From the NCBI RefSeq assembly GCF_009932395.1, contig NZ_LSRS01000005.1, positions 220,459 to 284,458 of the forward strand: DNA of 64,000 bases, read 5' to 3'. Positions within the stretch are counted from its first letter, which is position 1. Each line of letters begins with the position of its first letter. The notes below the pieces were generated by a model that worked only from the letters and a program-made list of their open reading frames with translations, made no database searches and had not been told where the DNA came from. The position numbers and the translations under genes were made by a program. Shown here piece after piece: positions 18,459-27,481 of the stretch. The DNA is from Sporotomaculum syntrophicum (GTDB lineage: Bacteria > Bacillota > Desulfotomaculia > Desulfotomaculales > Desulfallaceae).

Positions 18459-20444
18459 ATGGAACCGGGCCGGGGTTTGGTTTTGGAAGTAAATAAACGA
18501 AGCTGTATAATTATAACCGGCGATGGCCAGTTCCTAGAAGTTCCTAAGCCTCGTGGCGGCGCTGAGGTGGGGAAGGAAATAACCCTTAGCCGGACGTTCT
18601 CACTTCGTTTTAAATGGCCATATATGGCAGTAGCATCGCTATTGGTCGCTGTTCTAGCCTGGTGGGCTTTTTATGCTATGTTTCCGCGGGCGATGGCGTA
18701 TGTCTCTCTAGATATTAATCCTAGTCTTGAGCTGGCCATTAACGATAACAGTGAGATTATTTTAGCCAGAGGTGTTAACAAAGATGGCCGGAAGCTGTTA
18801 CAGCAGGTAGATGTGCTGCATGAGCCGCTGGCTAAAGGTGTACAGAAAATTATTACCGGGTGTATTGAATATCATTATATAAAGCAGGATAAAGATAATC
18901 TTATTCTTGCTACGGTCACTGATGCCAAGAGAAGAAAATCGAATACGGATAAGCAGGAAAACCAAGAAATTAAACAGGTGTATAACTACGTATATACATC
19001 GATAAATAACACCATTAATGAATCCGGGGTAGGTGCGGAATTAATTATCGCTGATACTGACTTAGTTACTTTGGAAAAAGCACATGATACCGGAGTTACT
19101 CCAGGTCGCTATATATTGCAGAAGGAAGCACAGAAAAACGGGGTAGAAATAACTGATCAAGAACTAAGGGAAGAACGTATTCGTGAACTGGAAAAAAAGA
19201 AAAACTTCCGGGCAGGGGAATTAATACAACAACGAATGCAAACTGATTTATCTGACAAACAGGTTTATACAAATAATTCCAATAAAAACAGAGGATCGGT
19301 TAAGACAAATAAATCTGAATTATACGTTAATATTAAACAAACTGAGCATCAAAATCATCTAGACAAGCCTAACTGGTCGTTAGCATTATCTCGAGGTGCA
19401 GTTAATGTAAATAAATATCAACGAGAATCAGAGCCAAAAAATAATAGTGTGTTTTATGCCCGGGGAAATTTGTATATTCCGCGGGATAATGGATATTTAA
19501 CAGGAATAACAGTATATAGTCAGCTTAAGCATTTAACTAACAGTAATAATGGTGCCGGGAACAATTTAAATTATTATAATCAGAGCTATTTCCAGGATAA
19601 ACAGGTAGTTTCGCGGTCCAGTAACTATAGCCAGAGAATAACAGGGGAACAACAGAATAAGCAGTTACAAAATACGGACAGTGCTAACCAAAGCGTCAAT
19701 AAAAATAGCTTGACAAATAATTTAGGGAAACAATCTAGCACCAAGGTCAAAGGCCCTGTAGTGGAAAAAATTACACATAACCAACAGAACAAGCGGTTAC
19801 AGAATGCGGACAGCGCTAACCAAAGCGCCAATAAAAATAATTTTACAAGTTCTATCGACCAACAGTCCGGCGTTGGTGTTAATGACTCAGTGGCGGAGAA
19901 AACAAGAGTTAATCAAGGTTTCAAGCAGTTGCAAAACACGGGCAGCGCAAACAAAAGCGCCAACAGAAATAACCTGACAAGAACAATTGAGCAACAGTCC
20001 GGCGTTGGCGTTAACGGCTCAGTGGCGGAGAAAACAAGAGTTAATCAAGGTTTCAAGCAGTTGCAAAACACGGGCAGCGCAAACAAAAGCGCCAACAGAA
20101 ATAACCTGACAAGAACAATTGAGCAACAGTCCGGCGTTGGTGTTAACGGCTCAGTGGCGGAGAAAACAAGAGTTAATCAAGGTTTCAAGCAGTTGCATAA
20201 CACGGGCGGCGCAGACCAAAGCGCCAACAGAAATAACCTGACAAGAACAATTGAGCAACAGTCCAGCGTTGGTGTTAACGGTTCAGTGATGGAAAGAACG
20301 AAGGTTAATCAACCAAATTTACAAGTACCAAATCATAATAGCGGAAAAATTAATTCAACGAAAACTAATCGTCAAACCAATACCAGCTCTGAACAGTCTG
20401 CTATACGATATCACGATTATTTACTGCAAAGGAGCAAACAATAA
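18459..20444 (+). CDS. rsgI: Anti-sigma-I factor RsgI with repeat-rich extracellular region
   Basis: The 661-aa membrane protein has an N-terminal RsgI_N domain (about 1-50) that binds SigI, one TM helix (about 53-75), and the conserved extracytoplasmic RsgI segment with YVSLDINPSLELAINDN (about 81-97). A long Asn/Gln/Ser-rich tail follows. Residues about 392-611 are five tandem 44-aa repeats and a sixth, degenerate copy follows. The start ATG abuts the sigI stop (TAAATG), so the pair is translationally coupled. No known carbohydrate-binding or peptidase domain replaces the tail, unlike clostridial polysaccharide-sensing RsgI proteins; what it senses is unknown. Confidence 0.9.
   Translation: MEPGRGLVLEVNKRSCIIITGDGQFLEVPKPRGGAEVGKEITLSRTFSLRFKWPYMAVASLLVAVLAWWAFYAMFPRAMAYVSLDINPSLELAINDNSEIILARGVNKDGRKLLQQVDVLHEPLAKGVQKIITGCIEYHYIKQDKDNLILATVTDAKRRKSNTDKQENQEIKQVYNYVYTSINNTINESGVGAELIIADTDLVTLEKAHDTGVTPGRYILQKEAQKNGVEITDQELREERIRELEKKKNFRAGELIQQRMQTDLSDKQVYTNNSNKNRGSVKTNKSELYVNIKQTEHQNHLDKPNWSLALSRGAVNVNKYQRESEPKNNSVFYARGNLYIPRDNGYLTGITVYSQLKHLTNSNNGAGNNLNYYNQSYFQDKQVVSRSSNYSQRITGEQQNKQLQNTDSANQSVNKNSLTNNLGKQSSTKVKGPVVEKITHNQQNKRLQNADSANQSANKNNFTSSIDQQSGVGVNDSVAEKTRVNQGFKQLQNTGSANKSANRNNLTRTIEQQSGVGVNGSVAEKTRVNQGFKQLQNTGSANKSANRNNLTRTIEQQSGVGVNGSVAEKTRVNQGFKQLHNTGGADQSANRNNLTRTIEQQSSVGVNGSVMERTKVNQPNLQVPNHNSGKINSTKTNRQTNTSSEQSAIRYHDYLLQRSKQ
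19632..20291 (+). repeat. Five tandem 132-bp (44-aa) repeats in rsgI
   Basis: Units start at 19632, 19764, 19896, 20028 and 20160, each 132 bp. Units 3 and 4 encode identical peptides and are nearly identical in DNA; unit 5 differs at a few codons; units 1 and 2 are more diverged. A degenerate sixth copy follows (20292 to about 20405). Each unit contains words such as RVNQGFKQLQNTGSANKS and QQSGVGVNGSV. The gradient suggests recent expansion from the 3' side. Confidence 0.92.
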
Positions 20445-20505
20445 AGTACGATGACAATCCTCAAGAAGATAAAGCTAGGAATTCTGAAAAAAACTGAAGT
20501 TTTAT

Positions 20506-20533
20506 AATTCCCCGTAAAAAGGGGGATTTTTTC
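20506..20533 (+). terminator. Terminator after rsgI
   Basis: TCCCC, a GTAAAAA loop and GGGGGA are followed by TTTTTTCTTTT. Confidence 0.8.
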
Positions 20534-20679
20534 TTTTAGCCCAATAGTGTGCTGTGTTGATGTTGTTGATTTTTATAAAATTATTCAGTATAATTTCTCA
20601 AGATGCATAAAGATGGAAACAATTGCGGTTTAGTTACGGTAACGTTGTCTTGTACATATACCTTAAATATCTAAAGGTT

Positions 20680-20730
20680 AGCCATGAAGTTACTCGGTCT
20701 TTGAAAAGACAGGTGTTCATGGTTTTTTTA
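20680..20730 (+). terminator. Branched terminator-like hairpin
   Basis: CCATGAA (20682-20688) pairs with TTCATGG (20716-20722), enclosing an inner hairpin GTCTT-TGAA-AAGAC, and is followed by TTTTTTT. It ends a possible short RNA that has no coding frame. Confidence 0.6.
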
Positions 20731-21045
20731 CAATGATTGTCCAATAACATTGATGTTAAATATTTTATGAGGCAAGGCCGGGCGCATTTTACTTATGAAT
20801 CCTTGGGACACTGGTTGTTTCAGGTGGTCAACACTATCGATAATCGACAGCAAATAATTAATTAAAAAAATTAGTGCCTAAATGTTGACTTGACTGAGTA
20901 TGATAGTTAATAGATTTACCGTATAACAGTGGGTTAAGTGATCCTAACTGAACCGGATTAGCCGGCCTTAAAGCCATGCCGAGGGGCGTGATTTATTGTT
21001 ACGCTTTGAGTAGGATGATATACTTTTTAAATGGGGGCGATAATC

Positions 21046-21993
21046 TTGCTTGCGGTATATCAAATGATCATTCCAACTCCTTATCCAGTTGGGCCGGTAA
21101 ATGTATATTTAATAAAAAATGATCCGATTACACTAATTGAAGTTGGTCCCGATACGCCGCAGGCTAGTAAGGCTTTGGAGCATATGCTGGAGTTGCTGGG
21201 TTGCCGGGTTGAGGATATTAAAAGGATAGTTGTTACCCACTCCCATCCCGATCATTGTGGTATGGCAGAGCAAGTTGCGCGTGCGTCTGGCGCAGTGGTG
21301 CATATACATCCGCTTGAGGAAAGCAAAATTAAGGGTAAAGAAGATTTTTATAAGGAGCGGATGCCCTTTATCCTAGAAACAGGAATTCCGGAAGAGGTGT
21401 TGAAGGAAGTAATTGGTGAGAAGGATCAACTGCCTGAGCCATCTTTAGAAGACATAAGTATTAAATTATTGAGCGGGGGCGAGCGCATCTCCTTTGACGG
21501 AGGAGAATTGCGCATTTTGCATTTACCCGGGCATAGTCCCGGGCATCTGTGTGCTTACGAGCCCGAGCAAAAATTATTTTTCTCTGGTGACTTTCTGCTG
21601 CCCCATATAACACCTAATCCATTAATGGAGCCAGACCATGAAAAACCCGGCTTGCGTTTGCCCTCACTAAAACAATACCTGTCTGGGTTGGAGGTACTGG
21701 AGAAGCTGGAGGTAAACCTGGTTTTTCCAGGCCACGGAGGCGCCTTCAATGATTGCGGTAGCGCGATAAACGTTGCACGACAGCATCATCAGGAGCAGTT
21801 TACACGTATTATAGCAAATTTACAGGGCGGGGAACGCAATGCCTATCAATTGTGCATGGCTATTTATCCCGGCTTGCAGAAGTTCGGAATTTCTCTGGGA
21901 CTTTCGGAAATTGTGGCTCATCTTGATTATTTGGTAGAAAATGGCAATATTAACTGTTCCAAACAGCAAGGCATAAACTATTATTGCCTGTAA
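21046..21993 (+). CDS. MBL-fold metallo-hydrolase
   Basis: The 315-aa metallo-beta-lactamase fold protein has the metal-binding motif THSHPDHCG (about residues 65-73), a later His in LHLPGHSPGHLC, Asp in FFSGDFLLPH and the final His in VFPGHGGAF. A C-terminal helical region (about 245-310) resembles the winged-helix tail of LACTB2-like hydrolases. The substrate is unknown; RNA, glyoxalase-type thioesters or others are possible. The TTG start at 21046 lies 6 nt behind GGGGGCG; the in-frame ATG at 21031 overlaps that site. It is 26 nt upstream of murT. Confidence 0.85.
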   Translation: MLAVYQMIIPTPYPVGPVNVYLIKNDPITLIEVGPDTPQASKALEHMLELLGCRVEDIKRIVVTHSHPDHCGMAEQVARASGAVVHIHPLEESKIKGKEDFYKERMPFILETGIPEEVLKEVIGEKDQLPEPSLEDISIKLLSGGERISFDGGELRILHLPGHSPGHLCAYEPEQKLFFSGDFLLPHITPNPLMEPDHEKPGLRLPSLKQYLSGLEVLEKLEVNLVFPGHGGAFNDCGSAINVARQHHQEQFTRIIANLQGGERNAYQLCMAIYPGLQKFGISLGLSEIVAHLDYLVENGNINCSKQQGINYYCL

Positions 21994-22019
21994 ACAAATT
22001 ACTAACATGAGGTAGAAGT

Positions 22020-23435
22020 ATGAAGCTGCAATTAATAATGGCTCTATTAGTGGCTAAAATCGCCATGTACTTAAGTAAACTTTCCGGGCAGGGGCGTGGT
22101 TCGTCCCTTCCTGGTATGCTGGCGCTGCGTATTTACCCGGATTTGCTGAAGCAGTACCAAGGCCAGCCACGTAAGGGTGTAATAATGATTACGGGCACTA
22201 ACGGAAAAACCACCACTAGTAATATGCTGTCCGACATTCTGGTATACGCTGGCCACCGGGTGGTGACCAACCGGGAAGGGGCTAATCTAATTACGGGAGT
22301 GGCTACAGCCTTTATTAAAGCCAGTACCTTTACAGCCCGATTAAATTGTGATTATGCTGTTCTGGAAGTGGATGAGGCCGCCTTTCCAGGGGTGACACGG
22401 TGGATCAAGCCTAATCAAGTAATGGTAACTAATTTTTTTAGGGATCAGCTGGACCGGTATGGGGAATTGGACATTACTATAAGTAAGGTGCTGGATGCTC
22501 TAAAACAGTTACCTGAGGATGTTAAATTGATCCTGAATGCGGATGATCCGCTGGTAGCTCGCCTAACCAGGGAGACTGGACAGGCTGCCATATTCTATGG
22601 GGTGCGCCCGGATGAGGCTTTGTCCAGTGCTGCAGCATACAGCCGGGAAGCTAAAGTTTGCCCTTTTTGCGGTGGTATGCTGGTTTATAATATATATATA
22701 TATAGCCAACTGGGCGATTTTAGATGTCCGCAGTGTGGATTCGCCAGGTCGCAGCCTGATATTGAAGCGGTAGGAGTCACCAGTGGTGGGTCTGGCACGC
22801 AGGCAACTATATGTGCTAAAGGCTTAGCTAAGGGCATTTGGCCGATGTATATACCGGTACAGGGTATCTACAATATTTACAACGGGCTGGCTGCTTTTGC
22901 TGCAGCCTTATCACTGGGTGTGATCCCTGAAAAAGCGGCATTAAGCTTATCTACCTTTACACCTGCTACTGGCCGCATGGAAGCATTTCGTTATGGTAAT
23001 AAACAAGTTACCCTGACACTGGTCAAGAATCCTACGGGCTTTAACCAGGCTCTGACAGCATTGTTAGCGCAAAGGGAACGCCAGGATATTTTAATCGCCA
23101 TTAACGACAACGATGCGGATGGTCGTGATATTTCCTGGCTTTGGGATGTGGATTTTGAAGTGCTGACACAGTACCTGGAGCAATTTAACCGGTTTATTTG
23201 CTCCGGCCAGCGGGCTGAGGATATGGCTTTGCGCTTGAAGTATGCCGGCGTGCCCATTGAGCGGCTGACCATGGAAAGAGAATATCAACGGGCTGTAGAA
23301 GCTGCTCTGCAAGGTGAAGGTGCGGTCGCTAATATACTGGCTACTTATACAGCGTTATGGCCAGTGGAAAAAATCTTAAGGCAAAGGGCTGAGAGGGTGA
23401 GTATTGGTGCTAACCGTGTGCCATCTGTATCCTGA
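22020..23435 (+). CDS. murT: Lipid II isoglutaminyl synthase subunit MurT
   Basis: With GatD, MurT amidates the D-Glu of lipid II to D-isoglutamine, which is needed for normal cross-linking in Gram-positives. The 471-aa Mur-ligase-like chain has the ATP loop MITGTNGKTTTSNML, a central Mur ligase domain with a Cys4 ribbon (CPFCGG...FRCPQCGF, about 219-242) found in MurT proteins, and a C-terminal DUF1727 domain (about 340-460). The stop lies 32 nt inside gatD. The ATG at 22020 follows GAGGTAG. Confidence 0.95.
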   Translation: MKLQLIMALLVAKIAMYLSKLSGQGRGSSLPGMLALRIYPDLLKQYQGQPRKGVIMITGTNGKTTTSNMLSDILVYAGHRVVTNREGANLITGVATAFIKASTFTARLNCDYAVLEVDEAAFPGVTRWIKPNQVMVTNFFRDQLDRYGELDITISKVLDALKQLPEDVKLILNADDPLVARLTRETGQAAIFYGVRPDEALSSAAAYSREAKVCPFCGGMLVYNIYIYSQLGDFRCPQCGFARSQPDIEAVGVTSGGSGTQATICAKGLAKGIWPMYIPVQGIYNIYNGLAAFAAALSLGVIPEKAALSLSTFTPATGRMEAFRYGNKQVTLTLVKNPTGFNQALTALLAQRERQDILIAINDNDADGRDISWLWDVDFEVLTQYLEQFNRFICSGQRAEDMALRLKYAGVPIERLTMEREYQRAVEAALQGEGAVANILATYTALWPVEKILRQRAERVSIGANRVPSVS

Positions 23436-24135
23436 TTTATTGAACTTGTACGGTGACCGTGGCAATGTGCAGGCCTTTACGCAGCGTTGCAGGTGGCGGG
23501 GGTTACCTGTACAAGTTAAGGAGGTCAACCTGGGGCAACCGGTAGAGTTTGCTGATTATGACTTTTTGTTTATAGGCGGCGGCTCGGACCGAGAACAAGC
23601 ACTGTTGGTCACGGATTTAAAAAACCGGGTTGATGCTTTACGCATGGCAGTGGATAAAGGTCTGGTGGTATTGGCCATTTGTGGTGGCTACCAGTTGCTG
23701 GGACGCTACTATCGAACTCCCCAGGGTAAAAGAATTCCCGGACTAAGTCTGCTTGACTTTTATACCGAGGCCGGGGAACAACGGTTAATCGGTAACGTGG
23801 TTATAGAAGCGGAACTAGCAGGTAAAAAAACTAAAATAGTTGGTTTTGAAAATCATGGGGGTAAAACTTTTTTGAATGGCCTTAAGCCGCTGGGTTGTGT
23901 TTTATCTGGACATGGCAATAACGGTCAGGATGGCTGGGAAGGAGCACGCTATAAAAATGTTTTTTGTTCCTATTTGCACGGCCCTCTTTTACCAAAAAAC
24001 CCTGTCTTGACCGACTATTTAATTACATTAGCTTTGGCCAGGAAAGGTTATGCGGCACAGCTGGTTGCACTGGATGACGAAATAGAAACAATAGCTAATC
24101 AGGCGATGGTTGAGCGATTGTCGAACAAAAAATAA
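23404..24135 (+). CDS. gatD: Lipid II isoglutaminyl synthase glutaminase subunit GatD
   Basis: This 243-aa class I (CobB/CobQ-like) glutamine amidotransferase supplies ammonia to MurT. The nucleophile Cys is in LAICGGYQLLG (about residue 94) and the catalytic His is in SYLHGPLLPKNP. The conserved YPDLLNLYGDRGN start is complete. It overlaps the end of murT by 32 nt, a coupling usual for this pair. The start is TTG 23404 (a GTG three bases later is equally possible) behind GAGAGGG. Confidence 0.95.
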   Translation: MVLTVCHLYPDLLNLYGDRGNVQAFTQRCRWRGLPVQVKEVNLGQPVEFADYDFLFIGGGSDREQALLVTDLKNRVDALRMAVDKGLVVLAICGGYQLLGRYYRTPQGKRIPGLSLLDFYTEAGEQRLIGNVVIEAELAGKKTKIVGFENHGGKTFLNGLKPLGCVLSGHGNNGQDGWEGARYKNVFCSYLHGPLLPKNPVLTDYLITLALARKGYAAQLVALDDEIETIANQAMVERLSNKK

Positions 24136-24152
24136 TAATTTAGATATTCTTG

Positions 24153-24204
24153 GGGACAGGTAGTTCTTGTTTTTGTGAGAATCGCCTGTCCCTGTTATTT
24201 TTTT
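24153..24204 (+). terminator. Terminator after gatD
   Basis: GGGACAGG (24153-24160) pairs with CCTGTCCC (24185-24192); an inner helix (GTTCT/AGAAT) continues the stem. TTATTTTTTT follows. Confidence 0.85.
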
Positions 24205-24407
24205 AGGCAGTTGAAAAGTTTTTTACTCCGAAAAACAGTAAAAATAAGAGTTATCATTCAATTTCAGTCAATAATTGTCTAATACTACATTTTAGAAGGA
24301 TACTCATTTAGACACTTCTGCATATAAATATAGTACTTGTTCGTGTGGAGATGTTGGGTGCATAACCATATGATAGGAAAATAACACAGATGGGGGAGTG
24401 TGAAATA

Positions 24408-26306
24408 GTGGATTTTTTTAAGAGATTGGATGAATTCCGCTCTCTGGGTAAACGACATAGATGGGAAGGTACATTTTGCGATTATCTAGATATTGTCAAG
24501 GAAAAACCCATAGTCGCACAATTGGCTCACGCCAGGATTTACAACATGCTCTATGATGCAGGGGTTGAAGATCTGGGATATGGCGGCAAAGTTTATAAGT
24601 TTTTCAATCAAGAAATCTTCGGGCTGGATAAAACGCTGGAAAAACTAGTAGAAGAGTATTTTCATCCTGCCGCCCGTCGTTTGGATGTGCGCAAGCGTAT
24701 TTTACTACTCATGGGTCCTGTGAGCGGTGGTAAGTCCACTCTGGTATCCATGTTGAAAAGGGGATTGGAGCAGTACAGTAAGCAAGAACGTGGTGCGGTT
24801 TACGCAATTAAAAACTGTCCGATGCACGAAGAACCGCTGCACCTGATCCCTAAAGAGCTGCGTGCTGATTTTGAAAAAGAGTTTGGTATATACATTGAAG
24901 GGGAGTTATGTCCCTCCTGCCGAATGATGTTGGAAACGGAATACAACGGCAATATTGAAGATGTGCTGGTGGAGAGAATAATTTTTTCTGAAGACAACCG
25001 GGTGGGTATAGGAACATTTGCTCCTTCCGATCCAAAATCTCAGGATATTGCAGACCTAACGGGTAGTATTGATTTTAGTACCATTGGTGAATACGGCTCT
25101 GAATCGGACCCCAGAGCTTACCGGTTTGATGGTGAGTTGAACATCGCTAACCGGGGCATTATGGAATTTCAGGAAATGCTCAAATGTGACGAAAAATTCC
25201 TCTGGAATTTACTTAGCCTGTCACAGGAGGGGAATTTTAAAGCGGCTCGTTTTGCTCTGATCTATGCTGATGAGATGATCATTGCCCATACAAACGAAAA
25301 TGAGTATAAGGCCTTCATCAGCAACAAAAAAAACGAGGCACTGCAGTCCCGGATTATTGTCATGAAAATCCCATATAATCTAAAAGTAAGTGAAGAGGTC
25401 AAGATATATGATAAGTTAATTAAGCAAAGTGACCTTAAAGATATCCACATAGCACCCCATGCTTTAAAGGTAGCTAGCATTTTCACCGTGCTCAGCAGAC
25501 TAAAAGAAAGTAAGAAACAGGGTATGGATCTGGTCAAAAAAATGAAGCTTTATGATGGAGATGATGTTGAAGGCTTTAAACAAAAGGATTTAACTGAATT
25601 GCAGAATGAACACGCTGATGAAGGCATGAGTGGGGTAGACCCGCGTTATGTAATCAACCGCCTTAGCTCGGCGCTGATCCGCACTTCCACCCGCTGTATC
25701 AACCCGTTGGATGTACTGCGGGCCTTAAAGGATGGGCTGGACCAGCATCCTTCCATTTCTAAAGAAGAAAAGGAACGGTTATTAAACTTTATCTCGGTGG
25801 CTCGTAAGGAATATGATGAGCTGGCTAAAAAAGAGGTACAGAAAGCTTTTGTGTACTCCTATGAAGAATCAGCACGGGTACTGTTTGATAATTACTTGGA
25901 TAACGTTGAGGCATACTGTAATGGTATCAAATTAAAGGATCCGATTACAGACGAGGAAATTGATCCTGACGAGAAATTGATGCGCTCTATTGAAGAACAG
26001 GTTGGTGTATCGGAAAGTGCGAAAAAGAGCTTCCGTGAAGAGATACTGATCCGGCTATCTAGTTATGCCCGGAAGGAAAAACGCTTTGATTATAAATCCC
26101 ATGAAAGATTACGGGAAGCGGTAGAGAAAAAACTGTTTGCTGATTTAAAGGATGTAGTAAAAATTACCACATCCACTAAAACACCTGATGCGGAGCAACT
26201 TAAGCGGATGAATGAAGTTAGTGCTAAATTAATCGATGAATACGGGTACTGTAGTATATGTGCCAATGAATTACTGAAATATGTCGGCAGTTTGTTGAAC
26301 AGGTAG
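24408..26306 (+). CDS. prkA: PrkA family serine protein kinase / AAA protease-like protein
   Basis: The 632-aa protein is collinear with Bacillus PrkA and E. coli YeaG. Its N-terminal AAA part has the loop LLMGPVSGGKSTLV (about residues 101-114), plus GIGTFAPSDPKSQDIADLTG and YRFDGELNIANRG. The C-terminal PrkA domain includes VYSYEESARVLFDNYLDNVEAYCN. PrkA is made in the mother cell and influences sporulation and sigma-K output in Bacillus; kinase and Lon-like activities have both been proposed. The GTG at 24408 is set 10 nt after GGGGGAG and gives the usual MDFFKRL-like N-terminus, better than the ATG at 24390. It heads an operon with yhbH and spoVR. Confidence 0.95.
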   Translation: MDFFKRLDEFRSLGKRHRWEGTFCDYLDIVKEKPIVAQLAHARIYNMLYDAGVEDLGYGGKVYKFFNQEIFGLDKTLEKLVEEYFHPAARRLDVRKRILLLMGPVSGGKSTLVSMLKRGLEQYSKQERGAVYAIKNCPMHEEPLHLIPKELRADFEKEFGIYIEGELCPSCRMMLETEYNGNIEDVLVERIIFSEDNRVGIGTFAPSDPKSQDIADLTGSIDFSTIGEYGSESDPRAYRFDGELNIANRGIMEFQEMLKCDEKFLWNLLSLSQEGNFKAARFALIYADEMIIAHTNENEYKAFISNKKNEALQSRIIVMKIPYNLKVSEEVKIYDKLIKQSDLKDIHIAPHALKVASIFTVLSRLKESKKQGMDLVKKMKLYDGDDVEGFKQKDLTELQNEHADEGMSGVDPRYVINRLSSALIRTSTRCINPLDVLRALKDGLDQHPSISKEEKERLLNFISVARKEYDELAKKEVQKAFVYSYEESARVLFDNYLDNVEAYCNGIKLKDPITDEEIDPDEKLMRSIEEQVGVSESAKKSFREEILIRLSSYARKEKRFDYKSHERLREAVEKKLFADLKDVVKITTSTKTPDAEQLKRMNEVSAKLIDEYGYCSICANELLKYVGSLLNR

Positions 26307-26315
26307 GTGTTGCTA

Positions 26316-27467
26316 ATGTCCGGCGAATATACGGTATCCCGGGAAGATTGGTCACTGCACCGAAAAGGTGAAATTGACCGGGAGCGCCACCGGGAAAAAG
26401 TAAGAGAAGCGATAAAGAAAAATCTGGCGGATGTAGTCAGTGAGGAAAGCATTATCTTATCTGATGGCCGGAAGATAGTAAAAGTTCCAATACGTTCCCT
26501 GGAGGAATATCACTTTCGCTTTGATACCGGTAAACGCAAACATATTGGTCAGGGTCAGGGCGATACAAAAGAAGGGGATGTGCTGGGGAGAGAGCAGAAG
26601 AAGTCTACCGCACCTGGCAAGGGTGCTGGAGAAGAACCGGGGATGGATTACTACGAAGCTGAGATTACCATTGATGAATTAGCCCAGTTAATTTTTGAGG
26701 ACCTGGGTTTACCTAATTTGCAACCTAAGAAAAAACCTGAGTTGGCATCAGAGGCCTTTGAATTCAAGGATATTAGGAAAAAAGGTATTTCCACCAATAT
26801 AGACCGTAAAAGGACTATTTTAGAGGCGATAAAGCGCAATGCTAGACAGGGGCAGCCCCGCTTCGGCAAAATTACCAGGGAGGATTTGCGCTACAAAACC
26901 TGGGACATTACCTATAAATACGAAAGCAATGCCGTAATATTGGCCATGATGGACACGTCTGGGTCGATGGGACCCTATGAAAAGTACATTGCGCGCAGTT
27001 TTTTCTTTTGGATGACCCGGTTTTTGCGTACTAAATATCAAAATGTGCAGATTGTTTTTTTAGCCCACCATGTAGAGGCTAAGGAAACTACTGAGGAGGA
27101 ATTTTTCACCAAGGGGGCTAGCGGGGGTACACGCTGTTCATCTGTATACCAATTAGCTTTGGAGACAATTGCAAAACGGTATAACCCGGAGGATTATAAT
27201 ATTTATGCTTTTCACTTTTCCGATGGAGATAACTTAACCTCAGATAATGAAAAATGCTTGAAGTTAATAAATGAACTTTTGCAAGTATGTAATTTGGTTG
27301 GTTATGGAGAAATTGAAGGACCCTACTACTTTACCAGTACCTTACGGGTAGTCTATAGAAAAATAGTTAATCCCAAGTTTACTAGCGTGGGTATAAAAAG
27401 TAAAAGCGATGTATATCCCGCCCTGAAGACGTTTTTTAATCCTCATCCGGAAAACGCAGCAAAGTAA
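26316..27467 (+). CDS. yhbH: YhbH/YeaH family (DUF444) protein
   Basis: The 383-aa DUF444 protein has a charged N-terminal half and a C-terminal von Willebrand A-like domain starting AVILAMMDTSGSMGPYEKY (about residue 208; MIDAS-type DTSGS). FAHFSDGDNLTSDN follows later (read YAFHFSDGDN). It is always found between prkA and spoVR in sporeformers, and in E. coli as yeaH next to yeaG. The molecular function is unknown. The ATG at 26316 follows AGGTAGGTG; the GTG and TTG just upstream lie inside that site. Confidence 0.93.
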   Translation: MSGEYTVSREDWSLHRKGEIDRERHREKVREAIKKNLADVVSEESIILSDGRKIVKVPIRSLEEYHFRFDTGKRKHIGQGQGDTKEGDVLGREQKKSTAPGKGAGEEPGMDYYEAEITIDELAQLIFEDLGLPNLQPKKKPELASEAFEFKDIRKKGISTNIDRKRTILEAIKRNARQGQPRFGKITREDLRYKTWDITYKYESNAVILAMMDTSGSMGPYEKYIARSFFFWMTRFLRTKYQNVQIVFLAHHVEAKETTEEEFFTKGASGGTRCSSVYQLALETIAKRYNPEDYNIYAFHFSDGDNLTSDNEKCLKLINELLQVCNLVGYGEIEGPYYFTSTLRVVYRKIVNPKFTSVGIKSKSDVYPALKTFFNPHPENAAK

Positions 27468-27481
27468 GTGGAGGTAAGACT

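Larger units (their letters stand above)
20445..21045. other. Gene-free 0.6-kb interval with two terminator-like structures
   Basis: No protein frame with a ribosome site is seen. A terminator for rsgI is at 20506-20533. A second, more complex hairpin with a T-tract is at 20680-20730. Further downstream is GC-richer sequence with short self-complementary words, such as CCGG-ATTAG-CCGG near 20952. I do not recognise a riboswitch class. The layout allows an independent small RNA between the two terminators. Confidence 0.45.

Noticed and set aside
19632-20291. CRISPR-like array because of regular 132-bp spacing
   Set aside because: The whole 132-bp unit repeats with no unique spacers, and it stays in the rsgI reading frame, so it is a coding tandem repeat.
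20445-21045. c-di-GMP, T-box or preQ1 riboswitch
   Set aside because: None of the diagnostic core words of these classes was found in the interval.
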